DNA of 64,000 nucleotides from NCBI GenBank assembly GCA_965641885.1, contig OZ282574.1:2480001-2544000 (forward strand), in the 5' to 3' direction. Position 1 is the first letter of the stretch. Every line of letters begins with the position of its first letter. The notes beneath the pieces were generated by a model. That model was given only the letters and a program-made list of their open reading frames with translations. It had not been told where the DNA came from and ran no database searches. Below are positions 42,688-51,357 of this stretch, piece after piece. A program made the translations under genes and the position numbers. The stretch comes from Pseudophaeobacter sp965641885. Lineage in GTDB: Bacteria > Pseudomonadota > Alphaproteobacteria > Rhodobacterales > Rhodobacteraceae.

Positions 42688-43481
42688 CTGTCCCCATCCA
42701 GGCTGCGCAGCTGAATAGGCGCAAAATCCTCGCTTTGGCGAATCTCAAGCCGCCCTTCCTTGACCAGTTGCAAGGAGGCTGCAAAGGTCGCCGCCGTGGC
42801 CGAGCGCCGCTTTACCGGATCCTTATGCCAGCCATCAGGCAGGTAGCTCAACATATCTGTCCAATCCCCCGTAAAACCAATGAGGGCGCGCATCCGCTCC
42901 AGTGCTTCTTCCATCGTAAAGACACTGTCGCGGTCCATTACAAAAGGCCGGAAATCATCCTTGGTGCGGATCCGTGCATAGCCCTGCATCAGATCAAGAA
43001 GATTGGCGGAATAGGTCACGGTGCGAATACGCTGAATGTCTTCGTTCTGACCGCGGGCAAAGAAATTGCGCCCCATCTGATCCCGCCCCATCAAGCGGGC
43101 GGCAGCATCGCGCATCGCCTGCAACCGCTCAAGCTGAAAGGCCAGATGTGCGGCCAGTTCCGCCCCTGACGGGCCCTCCTCGGAGGGGTCCGGCGGCAGC
43201 AGCAGGCGAGATTTCAGATAGGCCAGCCAGGCCGCCATAACCAGGTAGTCCGCCGCCAGTTCAAGCCGCAGCTCCTTGGCGTGCTCCACAAAGGTCAGAT
43301 ACTGACGGGCCAGTTCCAGCACCGAAATGCGCCGCAGATCGACCTTTTGGGTGCGTGACAGGCTCAACAACAGATCGAGCGGCCCTTCAAAGCCGTCGAC
43401 ATCAACGATCAGGGCCTCGGCCGCCAGCCTCTCTTCGACCGACTGCGAGGTGACCTCGTGAAACAGGTTCTGCTCAGACAT
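42684..43481 (-). CDS. scpA: ScpA, SMC-Scp complex kleisin
   Basis: 265 residues. Kleisin signature VDGFEGPLDLLLSLSRTQKV (about 27-46), then ISVLELARQYLTFVEHAKEL and DYLVMAAWLAYLKSRLLLPP (about 76-95), and a C-terminal winged helix (KRRSATAATFAASLQLVKEG). It bridges the SMC heads. It overlaps nagZ by eight bases upstream and scpB by four downstream. Confidence 0.95.
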   Translation of the reverse strand: MSEQNLFHEVTSQSVEERLAAEALIVDVDGFEGPLDLLLSLSRTQKVDLRRISVLELARQYLTFVEHAKELRLELAADYLVMAAWLAYLKSRLLLPPDPSEEGPSGAELAAHLAFQLERLQAMRDAAARLMGRDQMGRNFFARGQNEDIQRIRTVTYSANLLDLMQGYARIRTKDDFRPFVMDRDSVFTMEEALERMRALIGFTGDWTDMLSYLPDGWHKDPVKRRSATAATFAASLQLVKEGRLEIRQSEDFAPIQLRSLDGDR

Positions 43482-44478
43482 AGACCTTTCCGCCCATCAG
43501 GGCGTCAAGTTCGGCCTCAGCGCCTCTTGTGTCAAGCGCCTTGGGAGCAAGCCTCTGTGCCAAAGCGGCCTCGGCCCGGACAAGCCCTGCTGCATCCATC
43601 TCTCCGGCGGCCTCGGCCACGGCGCGACGATCCTCCAGGCAGGCATTGCAATAGAGCACCAGATCACAGCCTGCGCGGCGGGCAGCAGCGGCATTTTCCG
43701 CTGGTGTGCCCTGCAGGGCCTTCATGGAGATGTCATCGGTCATGATCAGCCCGTCAAAGCCAATTTCGCGCCGGATCATCGCCATGACCTTGGGCGAGAT
43801 GGTGGCTGGCTGGCGATCCAACGCCTCATAAACCAGATGCGCGGTCATGCCGAGCGGCAGGTCATTCAGGTTTTGAAACACCGCAAAATCCTGCGCCACA
43901 AGCTCGGGCAATGCCGTCGCCACATGCGGCAGATCCTTGTGACTATCTGCAGTGGCCCGTCCATGCCCGGGCATGTGCTTAAGCACCGGCAACACGCCGC
44001 CATCAAGATGCGCCTGGGCAACCGTGCGGGCCAGATCTGTTACCAGATCCACGTTGTCGCCGTAGCAGCGGTTTTTCAAAAACGGATGGGTCACAGGTGT
44101 CAGCAGATCAGCAACCGGCGCGCAGTTGCTGTCCACTCCCAGATCATGCAATTCCTGCGCAATCAGACGATACCGCAGATAGAGCGCCCGCGCGGCCTGC
44201 TCCCCGGCTACGGCCACATGCTCCAGCGGTGACATCCACTCTCGCGCCAGCGGGCTGCGCAGGCGCTGCACCCGTCCGCCCTCCTGATCAATAGTGATCA
44301 GGCATTGGCGCCCGACGGCCTCACGCAGCTCTGCGCACAGGTTTCGGACCTGATCCGCACTGTCGATATTGCGGGCAAAAAGGATAAATCCAAAAGGGTT
44401 GGCAGCGCGAAAAAATGCCTTCTCAGCTGCGGTTAGCCGTAGCCCTTCGGCATCGAGAATAGTCGCCCCAATCGCCAT
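43474..44478 (-). CDS. nagZ: NagZ, beta-N-acetylhexosaminidase (GH3)
   Basis: 334 residues with the start at 44478, sharing one base with the TGA of the SPOR gene (TGATG). Motifs: NPFGFILFARNI, LITIDQEGGRVQRL, the family KH-x-PGHG as LKHMPGHGRATADSHKDLPH, and the nucleophile Asp in LIMTDDISMKAL. It removes GlcNAc from anhydro-muropeptides in the cytosol, acting in wall recycling with AnmK (24.6 kb). Confidence 0.95.
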   Translation of the reverse strand: MAIGATILDAEGLRLTAAEKAFFRAANPFGFILFARNIDSADQVRNLCAELREAVGRQCLITIDQEGGRVQRLRSPLAREWMSPLEHVAVAGEQAARALYLRYRLIAQELHDLGVDSNCAPVADLLTPVTHPFLKNRCYGDNVDLVTDLARTVAQAHLDGGVLPVLKHMPGHGRATADSHKDLPHVATALPELVAQDFAVFQNLNDLPLGMTAHLVYEALDRQPATISPKVMAMIRREIGFDGLIMTDDISMKALQGTPAENAAAARRAGCDLVLYCNACLEDRRAVAEAAGEMDAAGLVRAEAALAQRLAPKALDTRGAEAELDALMGGKVYV

Positions 44479-46118
44479 CAGCGCGTGGTGACCGGGATGC
44501 AATCCGCATTGCTGGCCACCAATGTGGAGCAGAACCGGCGCGCGTCCGACAGCCCGGCAAACCCCATGGCACGCAAACGATAAAACGTCCGGCCGCCACT
44601 TTCGGCGCGCTGGATCACCCGGGTCTTGCCCTCAAGGTAGTCCTCAAACCGGGCATAGATCCGATCCCATTCTGCGCGTGCAACCTCTGCACTTTCATAG
44701 GCGCCAAGCTGGGCCAGGCGTGTACCGGCAGGCAGATTATTCGGATCGGCCTCGAGGGTCGCCCGACCGGTGCCGACAGCAGGCTGCGCCACAGCAGAGC
44801 TGAAACGCGCCGGACGCAGATTGGGCCGCAGTGAGATTTTGATACCAGGTGCGCTGCGCAGGGCAGAGCTAGGGGCGGAAGCCGCGCTGACAGCGGCAAT
44901 TTCAATCGGCGCAAGCGGTGTCGGCTGGACGATGGCAGGCGCCTGCGCCAGCGGGGTCGCAGCAGTCGGTCTCGCTCTTTCTCCCAGCGGTTCAATCCCA
45001 TCGGTGAGTTCTGCCACCAAGGCGTCAATATCGCCGTTGCGATACGCAGCCACCGAAGCCTCAGAGACTTGTGCCGTCTGCGCGGCCCCCTGATTGATCA
45101 CCTGTGGTGGGAAATCGTCCATTGGTATCGTCAGCCGGGACATCGGCTTGTCATCTTCCGCAAGCTCAATTGGTTGCGGTGCCAGGGTCAGCCGGTCAGC
45201 CGGCGCTTCGGCAGCACCGTTGGCTGCAACAGAGTTCACGGCCAGCCCCTGATGGTCCGCCTGACTGCCGCCCGGGTTTTCTGGCTGCGCCCGCATTGGG
45301 CCGTCGACCGCGCGCACAACCGGAACGCCACTGACATCGCGCATCACCAAATTATATCCCCAGGCCCCAATCCCAACAACAATTGCCAGGGAGGCAACCG
45401 CGCCCAAAAGACTGGCCGCCCGCGCCACGCCAGAACGGGCAAGCGGCGCCGGGTAGCTCGTGTCGTCATAGCGGTAGTCTTCAGGCGCTTCAGCCTCATA
45501 GCCATAGCTATGCTGCTGTGCCGCGCCATAGGCCATTCCCAGTGACGCAGTCCCTGCCGTGTTCTGATAGGCGTCCTGCGCGGCATCATACTCTTGTTCA
45601 GGATCAGTCTGATCAGCAAAGTTTTGATCAGGGTAGCTTTGCGCCGCAAACCCCTGAGCGCCAAAGGCGGCATCGCTGGATGACACACCATAACTCTGCG
45701 CCCCGATGCCCGGTACGGCGTAGTCTTCGCTGACGTAGTCCCGCAATTTTGGTTTTTGAACAGCCTCGGCAGTCGGGGCCGGATGTGAAAAGGAGACCGA
45801 TACGGCTACGTCCTGATCCGCGTCTCCCTCCAGAACGCTCGGCTGGTAGTTGGCGTGTAAATCCGGCCCTTCCACAGGGAAGAGACTGTTCGCCCTGACC
45901 TGAGGAGAAGGCGACACAGGAGACTGGGGTCGCGGATCCGAACGAGATTGAGCGGAAAAAGAAGGTCGCACAGCCAAATGTGGCTGCACGGTCACTCGTG
46001 GCCCGCCCGCCTGGGGGGCTGCCGCCTGCGGCTGCGCATATTGATCAGTGGCGCCCTCGTTGCGGGTGCCACCATTGGAATTGGCCTGACCGGAGCCCGC
46101 CTGCGCAAAATACGCCAT
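44478..46118 (-). CDS. SPOR-domain membrane protein
   Basis: 546 residues from ATG 46118 (MAYFAQAGSGQANSNG). A long low-complexity Gln/Ala/Asp-rich cytoplasmic region (about 1-215) is followed by one membrane helix (AASLLGAVASLAIVVGIGAW, about 230-249), a Pro/Ala-rich periplasmic linker, and a C-terminal SPOR domain (TRLAQLGAYESAEVARAEWD to FCSTLVASNADCIPVTTR). SPOR domains bind denuded septal peptidoglycan, so a role in division is likely. It lies between argS and nagZ, the standard order in this group. Confidence 0.88.
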   Translation of the reverse strand: MAYFAQAGSGQANSNGGTRNEGATDQYAQPQAAAPQAGGPRVTVQPHLAVRPSFSAQSRSDPRPQSPVSPSPQVRANSLFPVEGPDLHANYQPSVLEGDADQDVAVSVSFSHPAPTAEAVQKPKLRDYVSEDYAVPGIGAQSYGVSSSDAAFGAQGFAAQSYPDQNFADQTDPEQEYDAAQDAYQNTAGTASLGMAYGAAQQHSYGYEAEAPEDYRYDDTSYPAPLARSGVARAASLLGAVASLAIVVGIGAWGYNLVMRDVSGVPVVRAVDGPMRAQPENPGGSQADHQGLAVNSVAANGAAEAPADRLTLAPQPIELAEDDKPMSRLTIPMDDFPPQVINQGAAQTAQVSEASVAAYRNGDIDALVAELTDGIEPLGERARPTAATPLAQAPAIVQPTPLAPIEIAAVSAASAPSSALRSAPGIKISLRPNLRPARFSSAVAQPAVGTGRATLEADPNNLPAGTRLAQLGAYESAEVARAEWDRIYARFEDYLEGKTRVIQRAESGGRTFYRLRAMGFAGLSDARRFCSTLVASNADCIPVTTR

Positions 46119-46214
46119 AATCCGCCTCACTGCCCGCAGCACCAAACGAAATCACTCTCGCTGGCTGCTTTTGGGTCTCTTGAACTGCCTCAGTCCGGCG
46201 GTGTGGCGGTTTTG

Positions 46215-47960
46215 TTACCGCATCTCTTGCGCCGGTTTGACGCCAAGAATACCAAGCCCTGCGGAAATAACAATGGAAACGCTGCGCGCCAGCGCCAAAT
46301 TGGCATGTGTTGCCGATTCGCTGCTCTCGTTAACAAATCGTAAACCAGTTTCTGTTTTCCCAAGATGGTACAGCGTGTGCAGCTCGGATGCGAGATCATA
46401 GAGGTAGAAGGCAATCCGGTGCGGCTCATTGCTGCGGGCAGCAATTTCGACCTGGCGCGGCCATTCTGCCAGTTTTTGCAACACAGCCAGCTGCGCCGGA
46501 TGGCTGATTTGGCTAAGATCGGCGCCCTGCAGGACTGCATCTGAGGTCTCAAATCCGACCTCAGCCGCCTTGCGCAGCGTGGAACAAATCCGGGCATTGG
46601 CGTATTGCACGTAGAAAACCGGGTTGTCCTTTGATTGCTCCAGGGCTTTGTCGAGGTCAAAATCAAACCCCTGGTCGTTCTTGCGGGTCAGCAGCATAAA
46701 GCGGGTGACATCCGCGCCCACAGCTTCAACCACATCGCGCAGAGTGACAAAGGTCCCCGCCCGTTTCGACATCTTGAATTCCTGGCCGTCCTTGAACAGC
46801 TTCACAAGCTGGCACAGCTTGATATCCAGCGGCACCTTGCCATCGGACAGAGCGGAAACCGCAGCCTTCATCCGCTTGACATAGCCACCGTGGTCGGCAC
46901 CAAAGACATCAATCAGCTCATCAAAACCGCGGCTGACCTTGTCATAGTGATAGGCAATATCGGGGGCGAAATAGGTCCAGGCGCCATCCGATTTTTTCAC
47001 CGCCCGATCCACGTCGTCTCCGTGATCGGTGGATCTGAACAACGTCTGCTCGCGGGGCTCCCAATCGTCAGGTTTTTTGCCCTTTGGTGGCTCAAGAACA
47101 CCCTGATAAATCAACCCCTTGCTTTCCAGCGATGCAAGGGCTGCCTCAATCCGGCCGGTGCCGTAGAGCGATTTTTCCGAGTAGAAGACATCCATCTCGA
47201 TGCCCAACAGCGCGAGGTCAGCCCGGATCAGCTCCATCATTGCCTCAGTTGAGAATTCCCGAATTTCTGCCAGCCAGACCTCTTCGGGCTTACCGACATA
47301 GGCATCCCCAACCTTGTCCTTGAGGGCCTGTCCGACAGGCACCAGATAGTCACCGGGATAGGTGCCATCGGCAAAAGCAACCTCCTGGCCGTGGGCCTCC
47401 AGGTAGCGCAGGTAGACAGAGCGCGCCAGCACATCAACCTGACCACCGCCATCGTTGATGTAATACTCACGGGTAACATCATAGCCGGCGTAGGCCAGCA
47501 GCGAGGCAAGTGCGTCGCCAAAAACCGCGCCACGGGTATGGCCCACATGCAACGGACCGGTGGGATTTGCCGAGACATACTCGACGTTGACCGTCTTGCC
47601 CTGTCCCAGACCCGCACGGCCAAAATCAAGCCCCGCCTGCAGAACCGCCCCCAGCACCCCCTGCCAGACGGCAGGTGCCAGACGCAGATTGAGAAACCCG
47701 GGCCCCGCCACCTCAGCCGAGGTGATACGCGCATCCGCATCCAGCCTTGCAGCCAGAGCCACGGCAATGTCACGCGGCTTCATCTTGGCGGGTTTTGCCA
47801 GCACCATGGCCGCATTGGTTGCCATATCCCCATGCGCGGCATCGCGCGGTGGCTCGACTGCCACATTGGCAAAATCAAGCCCCTCAGGCAGCGTGCCCTC
47901 TGCGGTCATTGCAGTGAGGCTGTCGATCACAAGCGAGCGGATATCGGAAAAAAGGTTCAT
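46215..47960 (-). CDS. argS: Arginyl-tRNA synthetase
   Basis: 581 residues with the start at 47960 (MNLFSDIRSLVIDSLTAM). Class I enzyme. SANPTGPLHVGHTRGAVFGD contains the HIGH equivalent HVGH, and FKMSKRAGTFVTLRD the KMSKS loop. The C-terminal anticodon-binding domain is present (LARSVSIVISAGLGILGV). It probably heads the argS-SPOR-nagZ-scpA-scpB transcript. Confidence 0.97.
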   Translation of the reverse strand: MNLFSDIRSLVIDSLTAMTAEGTLPEGLDFANVAVEPPRDAAHGDMATNAAMVLAKPAKMKPRDIAVALAARLDADARITSAEVAGPGFLNLRLAPAVWQGVLGAVLQAGLDFGRAGLGQGKTVNVEYVSANPTGPLHVGHTRGAVFGDALASLLAYAGYDVTREYYINDGGGQVDVLARSVYLRYLEAHGQEVAFADGTYPGDYLVPVGQALKDKVGDAYVGKPEEVWLAEIREFSTEAMMELIRADLALLGIEMDVFYSEKSLYGTGRIEAALASLESKGLIYQGVLEPPKGKKPDDWEPREQTLFRSTDHGDDVDRAVKKSDGAWTYFAPDIAYHYDKVSRGFDELIDVFGADHGGYVKRMKAAVSALSDGKVPLDIKLCQLVKLFKDGQEFKMSKRAGTFVTLRDVVEAVGADVTRFMLLTRKNDQGFDFDLDKALEQSKDNPVFYVQYANARICSTLRKAAEVGFETSDAVLQGADLSQISHPAQLAVLQKLAEWPRQVEIAARSNEPHRIAFYLYDLASELHTLYHLGKTETGLRFVNESSESATHANLALARSVSIVISAGLGILGVKPAQEMR

Positions 47961-48032
47961 CTCTGGCGTCCCATTGGTTCGGCTTTGCGGCTTATCATGC
48001 CTAGCCCAAGGGTCAACCTTTCTATGCGTCAC

Positions 48033-48217
48033 TCTGCGTCTGGCGCGCCCCTGCGGCCGTTCCAGCCTTAAAGCAGATCCATCTGCGCTGCCAGAATTTT
48101 ACCCAAGGTTGCGATCAGATCCCAGCGCCCCCGAGAGACATCGAACTGGGAGACGTAGAACTGAGACACGTAGGGCTGACACACACAGGCCGCTAACTCT
48201 GCGCTGCAGCAGCGGCC
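48033..48217. repeat. Intergenic region argS/YciI with a three-copy 15-bp repeat
   Basis: No gene is seen. Units gagacatcgaactgg (48135-48149), gagacgtagaactga (48150-48164) and gacacgtagggctga (48165-48179) form an imperfect 15-bp tandem repeat. Confidence 0.7.
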
Positions 48218-48514
48218 TCATAATGCCGTTTGGCCAACCGCTGCAGCGCTCCACTCTGTGATCATATAGCGGCGCAGAGAGGCGACATAGTAGGGATCAG
48301 ATATAATCAGCCGCTCGACATCTGCCCGGCTTTCAGCTGCGACATTCCAAATGGCTGCCGGGAAGTCCTGCATCGGGCGCATCGCCAGTGCGCCCCCGAT
48401 CTGCAGGTTCGGCTGCGCACGCACAAAGGCGATATGGGCCTCTCGGCGGGCCTTATCTGCCCGGATCCGGGTCATCTCCGGCGCATCCTGAAAGGTTACG
48501 GTCCACTGCCTCAT
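48218..48514 (-). CDS. YciI family protein
   Basis: 98 residues, the size of a single YCII domain. MRQWTVTFQDAPEM at the start, an AHIAFVRAQPNLQIGGAL middle, and the conserved DPYYVASL (Asp-Pro of the family's active-site pocket, about residues 73-80). These are dimeric ferredoxin-like folds of uncertain enzymatic role. It stands alone between dgt and argS, bounded on both sides by tandem repeats. Confidence 0.82.
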   Translation of the reverse strand: MRQWTVTFQDAPEMTRIRADKARREAHIAFVRAQPNLQIGGALAMRPMQDFPAAIWNVAAESRADVERLIISDPYYVASLRRYMITEWSAAAVGQTAL

Positions 48515-48626
48515 AGCAAGTTCTGTGTCATAGTGATGTCTGGCCCTATGTTCGCGCTCGCCCCATAGAAAAAGCCAAGGCCCGTGCCATCATAGGGCCA
48601 GTTTTCATCAGCGTTACTGCCAGTCC

Positions 48627-48686
48627 CAAGTAAACCAGTGCCAAGACACCCAATGACAAGACACCCAGCGCCAAGACTGCGCGCCA
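48627..48686. repeat. Four-unit 15-bp tandem repeat between dgt and the YciI gene
   Basis: caagtaaaccagtgc (48627-48641), caagacacccaatga (48642-48656), caagacacccagcgc (48657-48671) and a diverged fourth unit starting caagactgcg. The rest of 48515-48717 shows no gene. Confidence 0.75.
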
Positions 48687-48717
48687 GCGGCCCTCCACCA
48701 GCATTGCCCCGCTGGGC

Positions 48718-49872
48718 TTAGGCGATCAGACCCGCCTGTTTGAGCTGTTCATACTGTTGCAGCGCAAACCTGTCGGTCATGCCCGCGATGTAGTCCGAGG
48801 TAATGCGCGCCAGTGCGACGTCACCGCCCGCGGCCCTGACCTCTTCGTGCCAGCGTTCAGGCATCTGCAAAGGATTGGCCAGAAAATAGGGGAAAAGCGC
48901 TTCGACCACGCGCGCCATGCGGACCCGCACCTCCATCACCGAGGGGGCGCGATACATGCGGCGAAACAAGAAGGCGCGGATTTCCTTCAGATCCCGCCAC
49001 AAATCTGGTGAAAACACCACCACAGGCCGCCCCAGTGCCCGCACCTCTTCGACGCTTTGAACGCCGCTCTCAATCAGGGTCTGGCGCGCCGTGTCGATCA
49101 CGTCTTCGACCATGACGCCAAAGACCCGACGCAGCGCCTCATGGCGGCGGCGCAGGGGGTCGAGACCGGGATATTTGCGGTCAACCTCAGCGTAGGCCGC
49201 GCCTATTATTGGCAGATGGGTAATCTCGTCGTCCCGAAACAAACCGGCGCGCAGCCCGTCGTGCAGGTCGTGATTGTTATAGGCGATATCATCCGACAGC
49301 GCGGCAACCTGCGCTTCGGCACTGGCATGCGTGTGCAACTCGAGATCCATCGCGGCGTTGCATTCCGCCAGGGCCCAGGGCAACTCGCCCAGCACAGGTC
49401 CGTTATGTTTGGCAATCGCTTCAAGGGTTTCCCAGGTGAGGTTCAAGCCGTCAAACTCAGCGTAGTGACGTTCAAGGCAGGTGACGATGCGGATGGCCTG
49501 AGCATTGTGATCAAAGCCGCCGTAGGGTGCCATCAGCGCATGCAAGGCGTCCTCGCCGGTATGACCAAAGGGCGTGTGCCCCAAATCATGTGCCAGCGCC
49601 ACAGCCTCCGTTAGCTCCTGGTTCAGTCCCAGCGCAGCCGCAATGGTGCGCCCCACCTGCCCCACCTCAATCGAATGCGTCAGACGGGTGCGAAAATTGT
49701 CGCCCTCATGTTCAACAAAGACCTGGGTTTTGTGTTTCAGGCGACGAAAGGCACTGGCATGGATGATGCGATCACGGTCGCGCTGATAAGGGGAGCGAAA
49801 GCTGCTTTCCTCCTCAGAGATCAGCCGACCCCGGCTTTGATCCGGTTTGGTGGCATAAGAGGCATGCAACAC
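48718..49872 (-). CDS. dgt: dGTP triphosphohydrolase-like HD protein
   Basis: 384 residues. HD-domain motifs: RLTHSIEVGQVGRTI (first His), VALAHDLGHTPFGHTGEDAL (His-Asp), and DIAYNNHDLHDGL (Asp). The start MLHASYATKPDQSRGRLISE and FRSPYQRDRDRIIHASAFRR are typical of the shorter Dgt-like family. Such enzymes release triphosphate from dNTPs. It is divergent from erpA. Confidence 0.93.
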   Translation of the reverse strand: MLHASYATKPDQSRGRLISEEESSFRSPYQRDRDRIIHASAFRRLKHKTQVFVEHEGDNFRTRLTHSIEVGQVGRTIAAALGLNQELTEAVALAHDLGHTPFGHTGEDALHALMAPYGGFDHNAQAIRIVTCLERHYAEFDGLNLTWETLEAIAKHNGPVLGELPWALAECNAAMDLELHTHASAEAQVAALSDDIAYNNHDLHDGLRAGLFRDDEITHLPIIGAAYAEVDRKYPGLDPLRRRHEALRRVFGVMVEDVIDTARQTLIESGVQSVEEVRALGRPVVVFSPDLWRDLKEIRAFLFRRMYRAPSVMEVRVRMARVVEALFPYFLANPLQMPERWHEEVRAAGGDVALARITSDYIAGMTDRFALQQYEQLKQAGLIA

Positions 49873-49888
49873 TAATCTTTCTCCCCAC

Positions 49889-49940
49889 GAAATCTTGTCG
49901 TCATGAAATCTTGTCGTATTGGCCGCACCTTTCTATATAA
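49889..49940 (+). promoter_or_regulatory. 16-bp duplication and probable erpA promoter
   Basis: gaaatcttgtcgt occurs at 49889-49901 and 49905-49917 (period 16). The second copy supplies a TTGTCG -35-like box, with a consensus TATAAT at 49935-49940 after a longish 19-base spacer. Transcription would start about 30 bases before the erpA ATG. Confidence 0.45.
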
Positions 49941-49976
49941 TGGACAGCGCTGCAATACAGCATTGGGAGAGACCAT

Positions 49977-50300
49977 ATGCACCTGCCACCAAAAGTAACC
50001 GATCGGGCCTTTGCCCGCCTGACTGAAATTGGTGCTGCGACGCAGGGCCAGGCGCTGCGTATCGCCGTTGAGGGCGGTGGCTGTTCGGGTTTTCAATACG
50101 AAATCGCACTGGATGCACCAAAAGACGATGATCTGGTGCTCGAGAAACAGGGCGAGAAGGTCGTGTTTGATAGCATTTCACTGCCGTTTCTGGAAAACGC
50201 GGTGATCGACTTTAGCGAAGAACTGATTGGCGCGCGTTTCACCATTGAGAACCCCAATGCCTCCTCGAGCTGCGGCTGCGGCACCTCTTTTTCGATGTAA
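49977..50300 (+). CDS. erpA: HesB/IscA-family iron-sulfur insertion protein (ErpA-like)
   Basis: 107 residues, A-type carrier. The three conserved cysteines are present: GGGCSGFQYEIALD (about residue 36) and SSCGCGTSF near the C-terminus. It passes Fe-S clusters to apoproteins. ErpA versus IscA cannot be fully separated by sequence; divergent dgt is its usual partner in this group. Confidence 0.88.
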   Translation: MHLPPKVTDRAFARLTEIGAATQGQALRIAVEGGGCSGFQYEIALDAPKDDDLVLEKQGEKVVFDSISLPFLENAVIDFSEELIGARFTIENPNASSSCGCGTSFSM

Positions 50301-50346
50301 CAAGGATCGGCTCGGGCCACTTAGCCTCTGTGCTATCGCTGCCCGT

Positions 50347-51357
50347 CTACCCGTTTTCAAGCACGGGATCGCGTTCAAGCACAGGGTCGCGCCGCGACGC
50401 CTCCTCTGTCTGCGCGCGCCGAAAGATGCGCCGGTGGGGTGTCGATGACAACACCTGCCCCTTTAGCAGAAACAGCCCGGACGCGATCACAATAAGGCCG
50501 CCAATCCAGGTTCCCTGCATTGGCACTTCGCCAAAGATCACCACCCCAATCGACAGCATCCAGATGAATTGCAGGTTCATCAGCGGCATCACCACATAGG
50601 CAGGCAACAGGCGCAGGGCCGCAACCGCCAGCCAACGCGCGGCAAAAAGCAGGCCCGCATAACCCAGCGCCCAGGCCAGATCCCCAACGGGCATCGGATG
50701 CCACACCAGCGGCAACAGCGGCAACATGGCCAGGCACAGCGCCAGATTAGGATAGAAAACCTGTGGCAAAAGATCGCTGTCAAACCGGCTGATATAGCGC
50801 GCCATAATCATCGAAAGCGTTCCAAGACCCGCCGCCATCAGAGCAAAAAAATGCCCGGCAGAGATCGAAGACACACCACCGGGGAACAGGAACAGCACTC
50901 CGACAAACCCCACCGCCAGTGCGATCCAGGCCGAAGGTCTGATCCGCTCGCGCAGGATGACCCCTGACAAAGCGCCAGCCGTCAGCGGCATCAGGCCAAT
51001 AAACAAAAAAACCTGCGCAAAGGGCAGCAGGCGAAAGGCATAAAAGAAACAAGAGGTTGCAAGCAACGTCGCCAAACTGCGCAGGGCCATGGCGCGCGGA
51101 CATTTTGTGCGCCAAACGCCCCCTCCCGCATCAGGCTTGCCAGCACCCTGATGCCCTGAACGGTCTATAGGCCACATCTTGTGACACCAGCTGACCAAGA
51201 CCGACAAAACTGCAATCACGGCGCCGGAAAGCGCATAAATCTGGGCCGCCTCATAGCTGCCGGCAAGCAATTTTGTGATGCCATCCGCCGAAGAAATAAC
51301 ACCGGTGTAGACAACCACCATAAGTGCCCCAACCAGCGGCTTTGACATCGGGGTCAT
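50347..51357 (-). CDS. DMT-family permease (EamA) of the LFSSGS operon
   Basis: 336 residues, about ten membrane segments in two EamA repeats, beginning MTPMSKPLVGALMVVVYTGV with a cytoplasmic insert around residues 58-80 (RSGHQGAGKPDAGGG). The ATG overlaps the stop of the upstream gene by four bases (ATGA), so the two proteins are made together. Family members export amino acids and small metabolites; the substrate here is unknown. The C-terminus ends with an 18-bp DNA duplication read as RDPVLERDPVLENG. Confidence 0.88.
   Translation of the reverse strand: MTPMSKPLVGALMVVVYTGVISSADGITKLLAGSYEAAQIYALSGAVIAVLSVLVSWCHKMWPIDRSGHQGAGKPDAGGGVWRTKCPRAMALRSLATLLATSCFFYAFRLLPFAQVFLFIGLMPLTAGALSGVILRERIRPSAWIALAVGFVGVLFLFPGGVSSISAGHFFALMAAGLGTLSMIMARYISRFDSDLLPQVFYPNLALCLAMLPLLPLVWHPMPVGDLAWALGYAGLLFAARWLAVAALRLLPAYVVMPLMNLQFIWMLSIGVVIFGEVPMQGTWIGGLIVIASGLFLLKGQVLSSTPHRRIFRRAQTEEASRRDPVLERDPVLENG
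50356..50391. repeat. 18-bp tandem duplication at the end of the DMT permease gene
   Basis: ttcaagcacgggatcgcg (50356-50373) and ttcaagcacagggtcgcg (50374-50391), in frame, adding a second RDPVLE to the protein end. Confidence 0.8.
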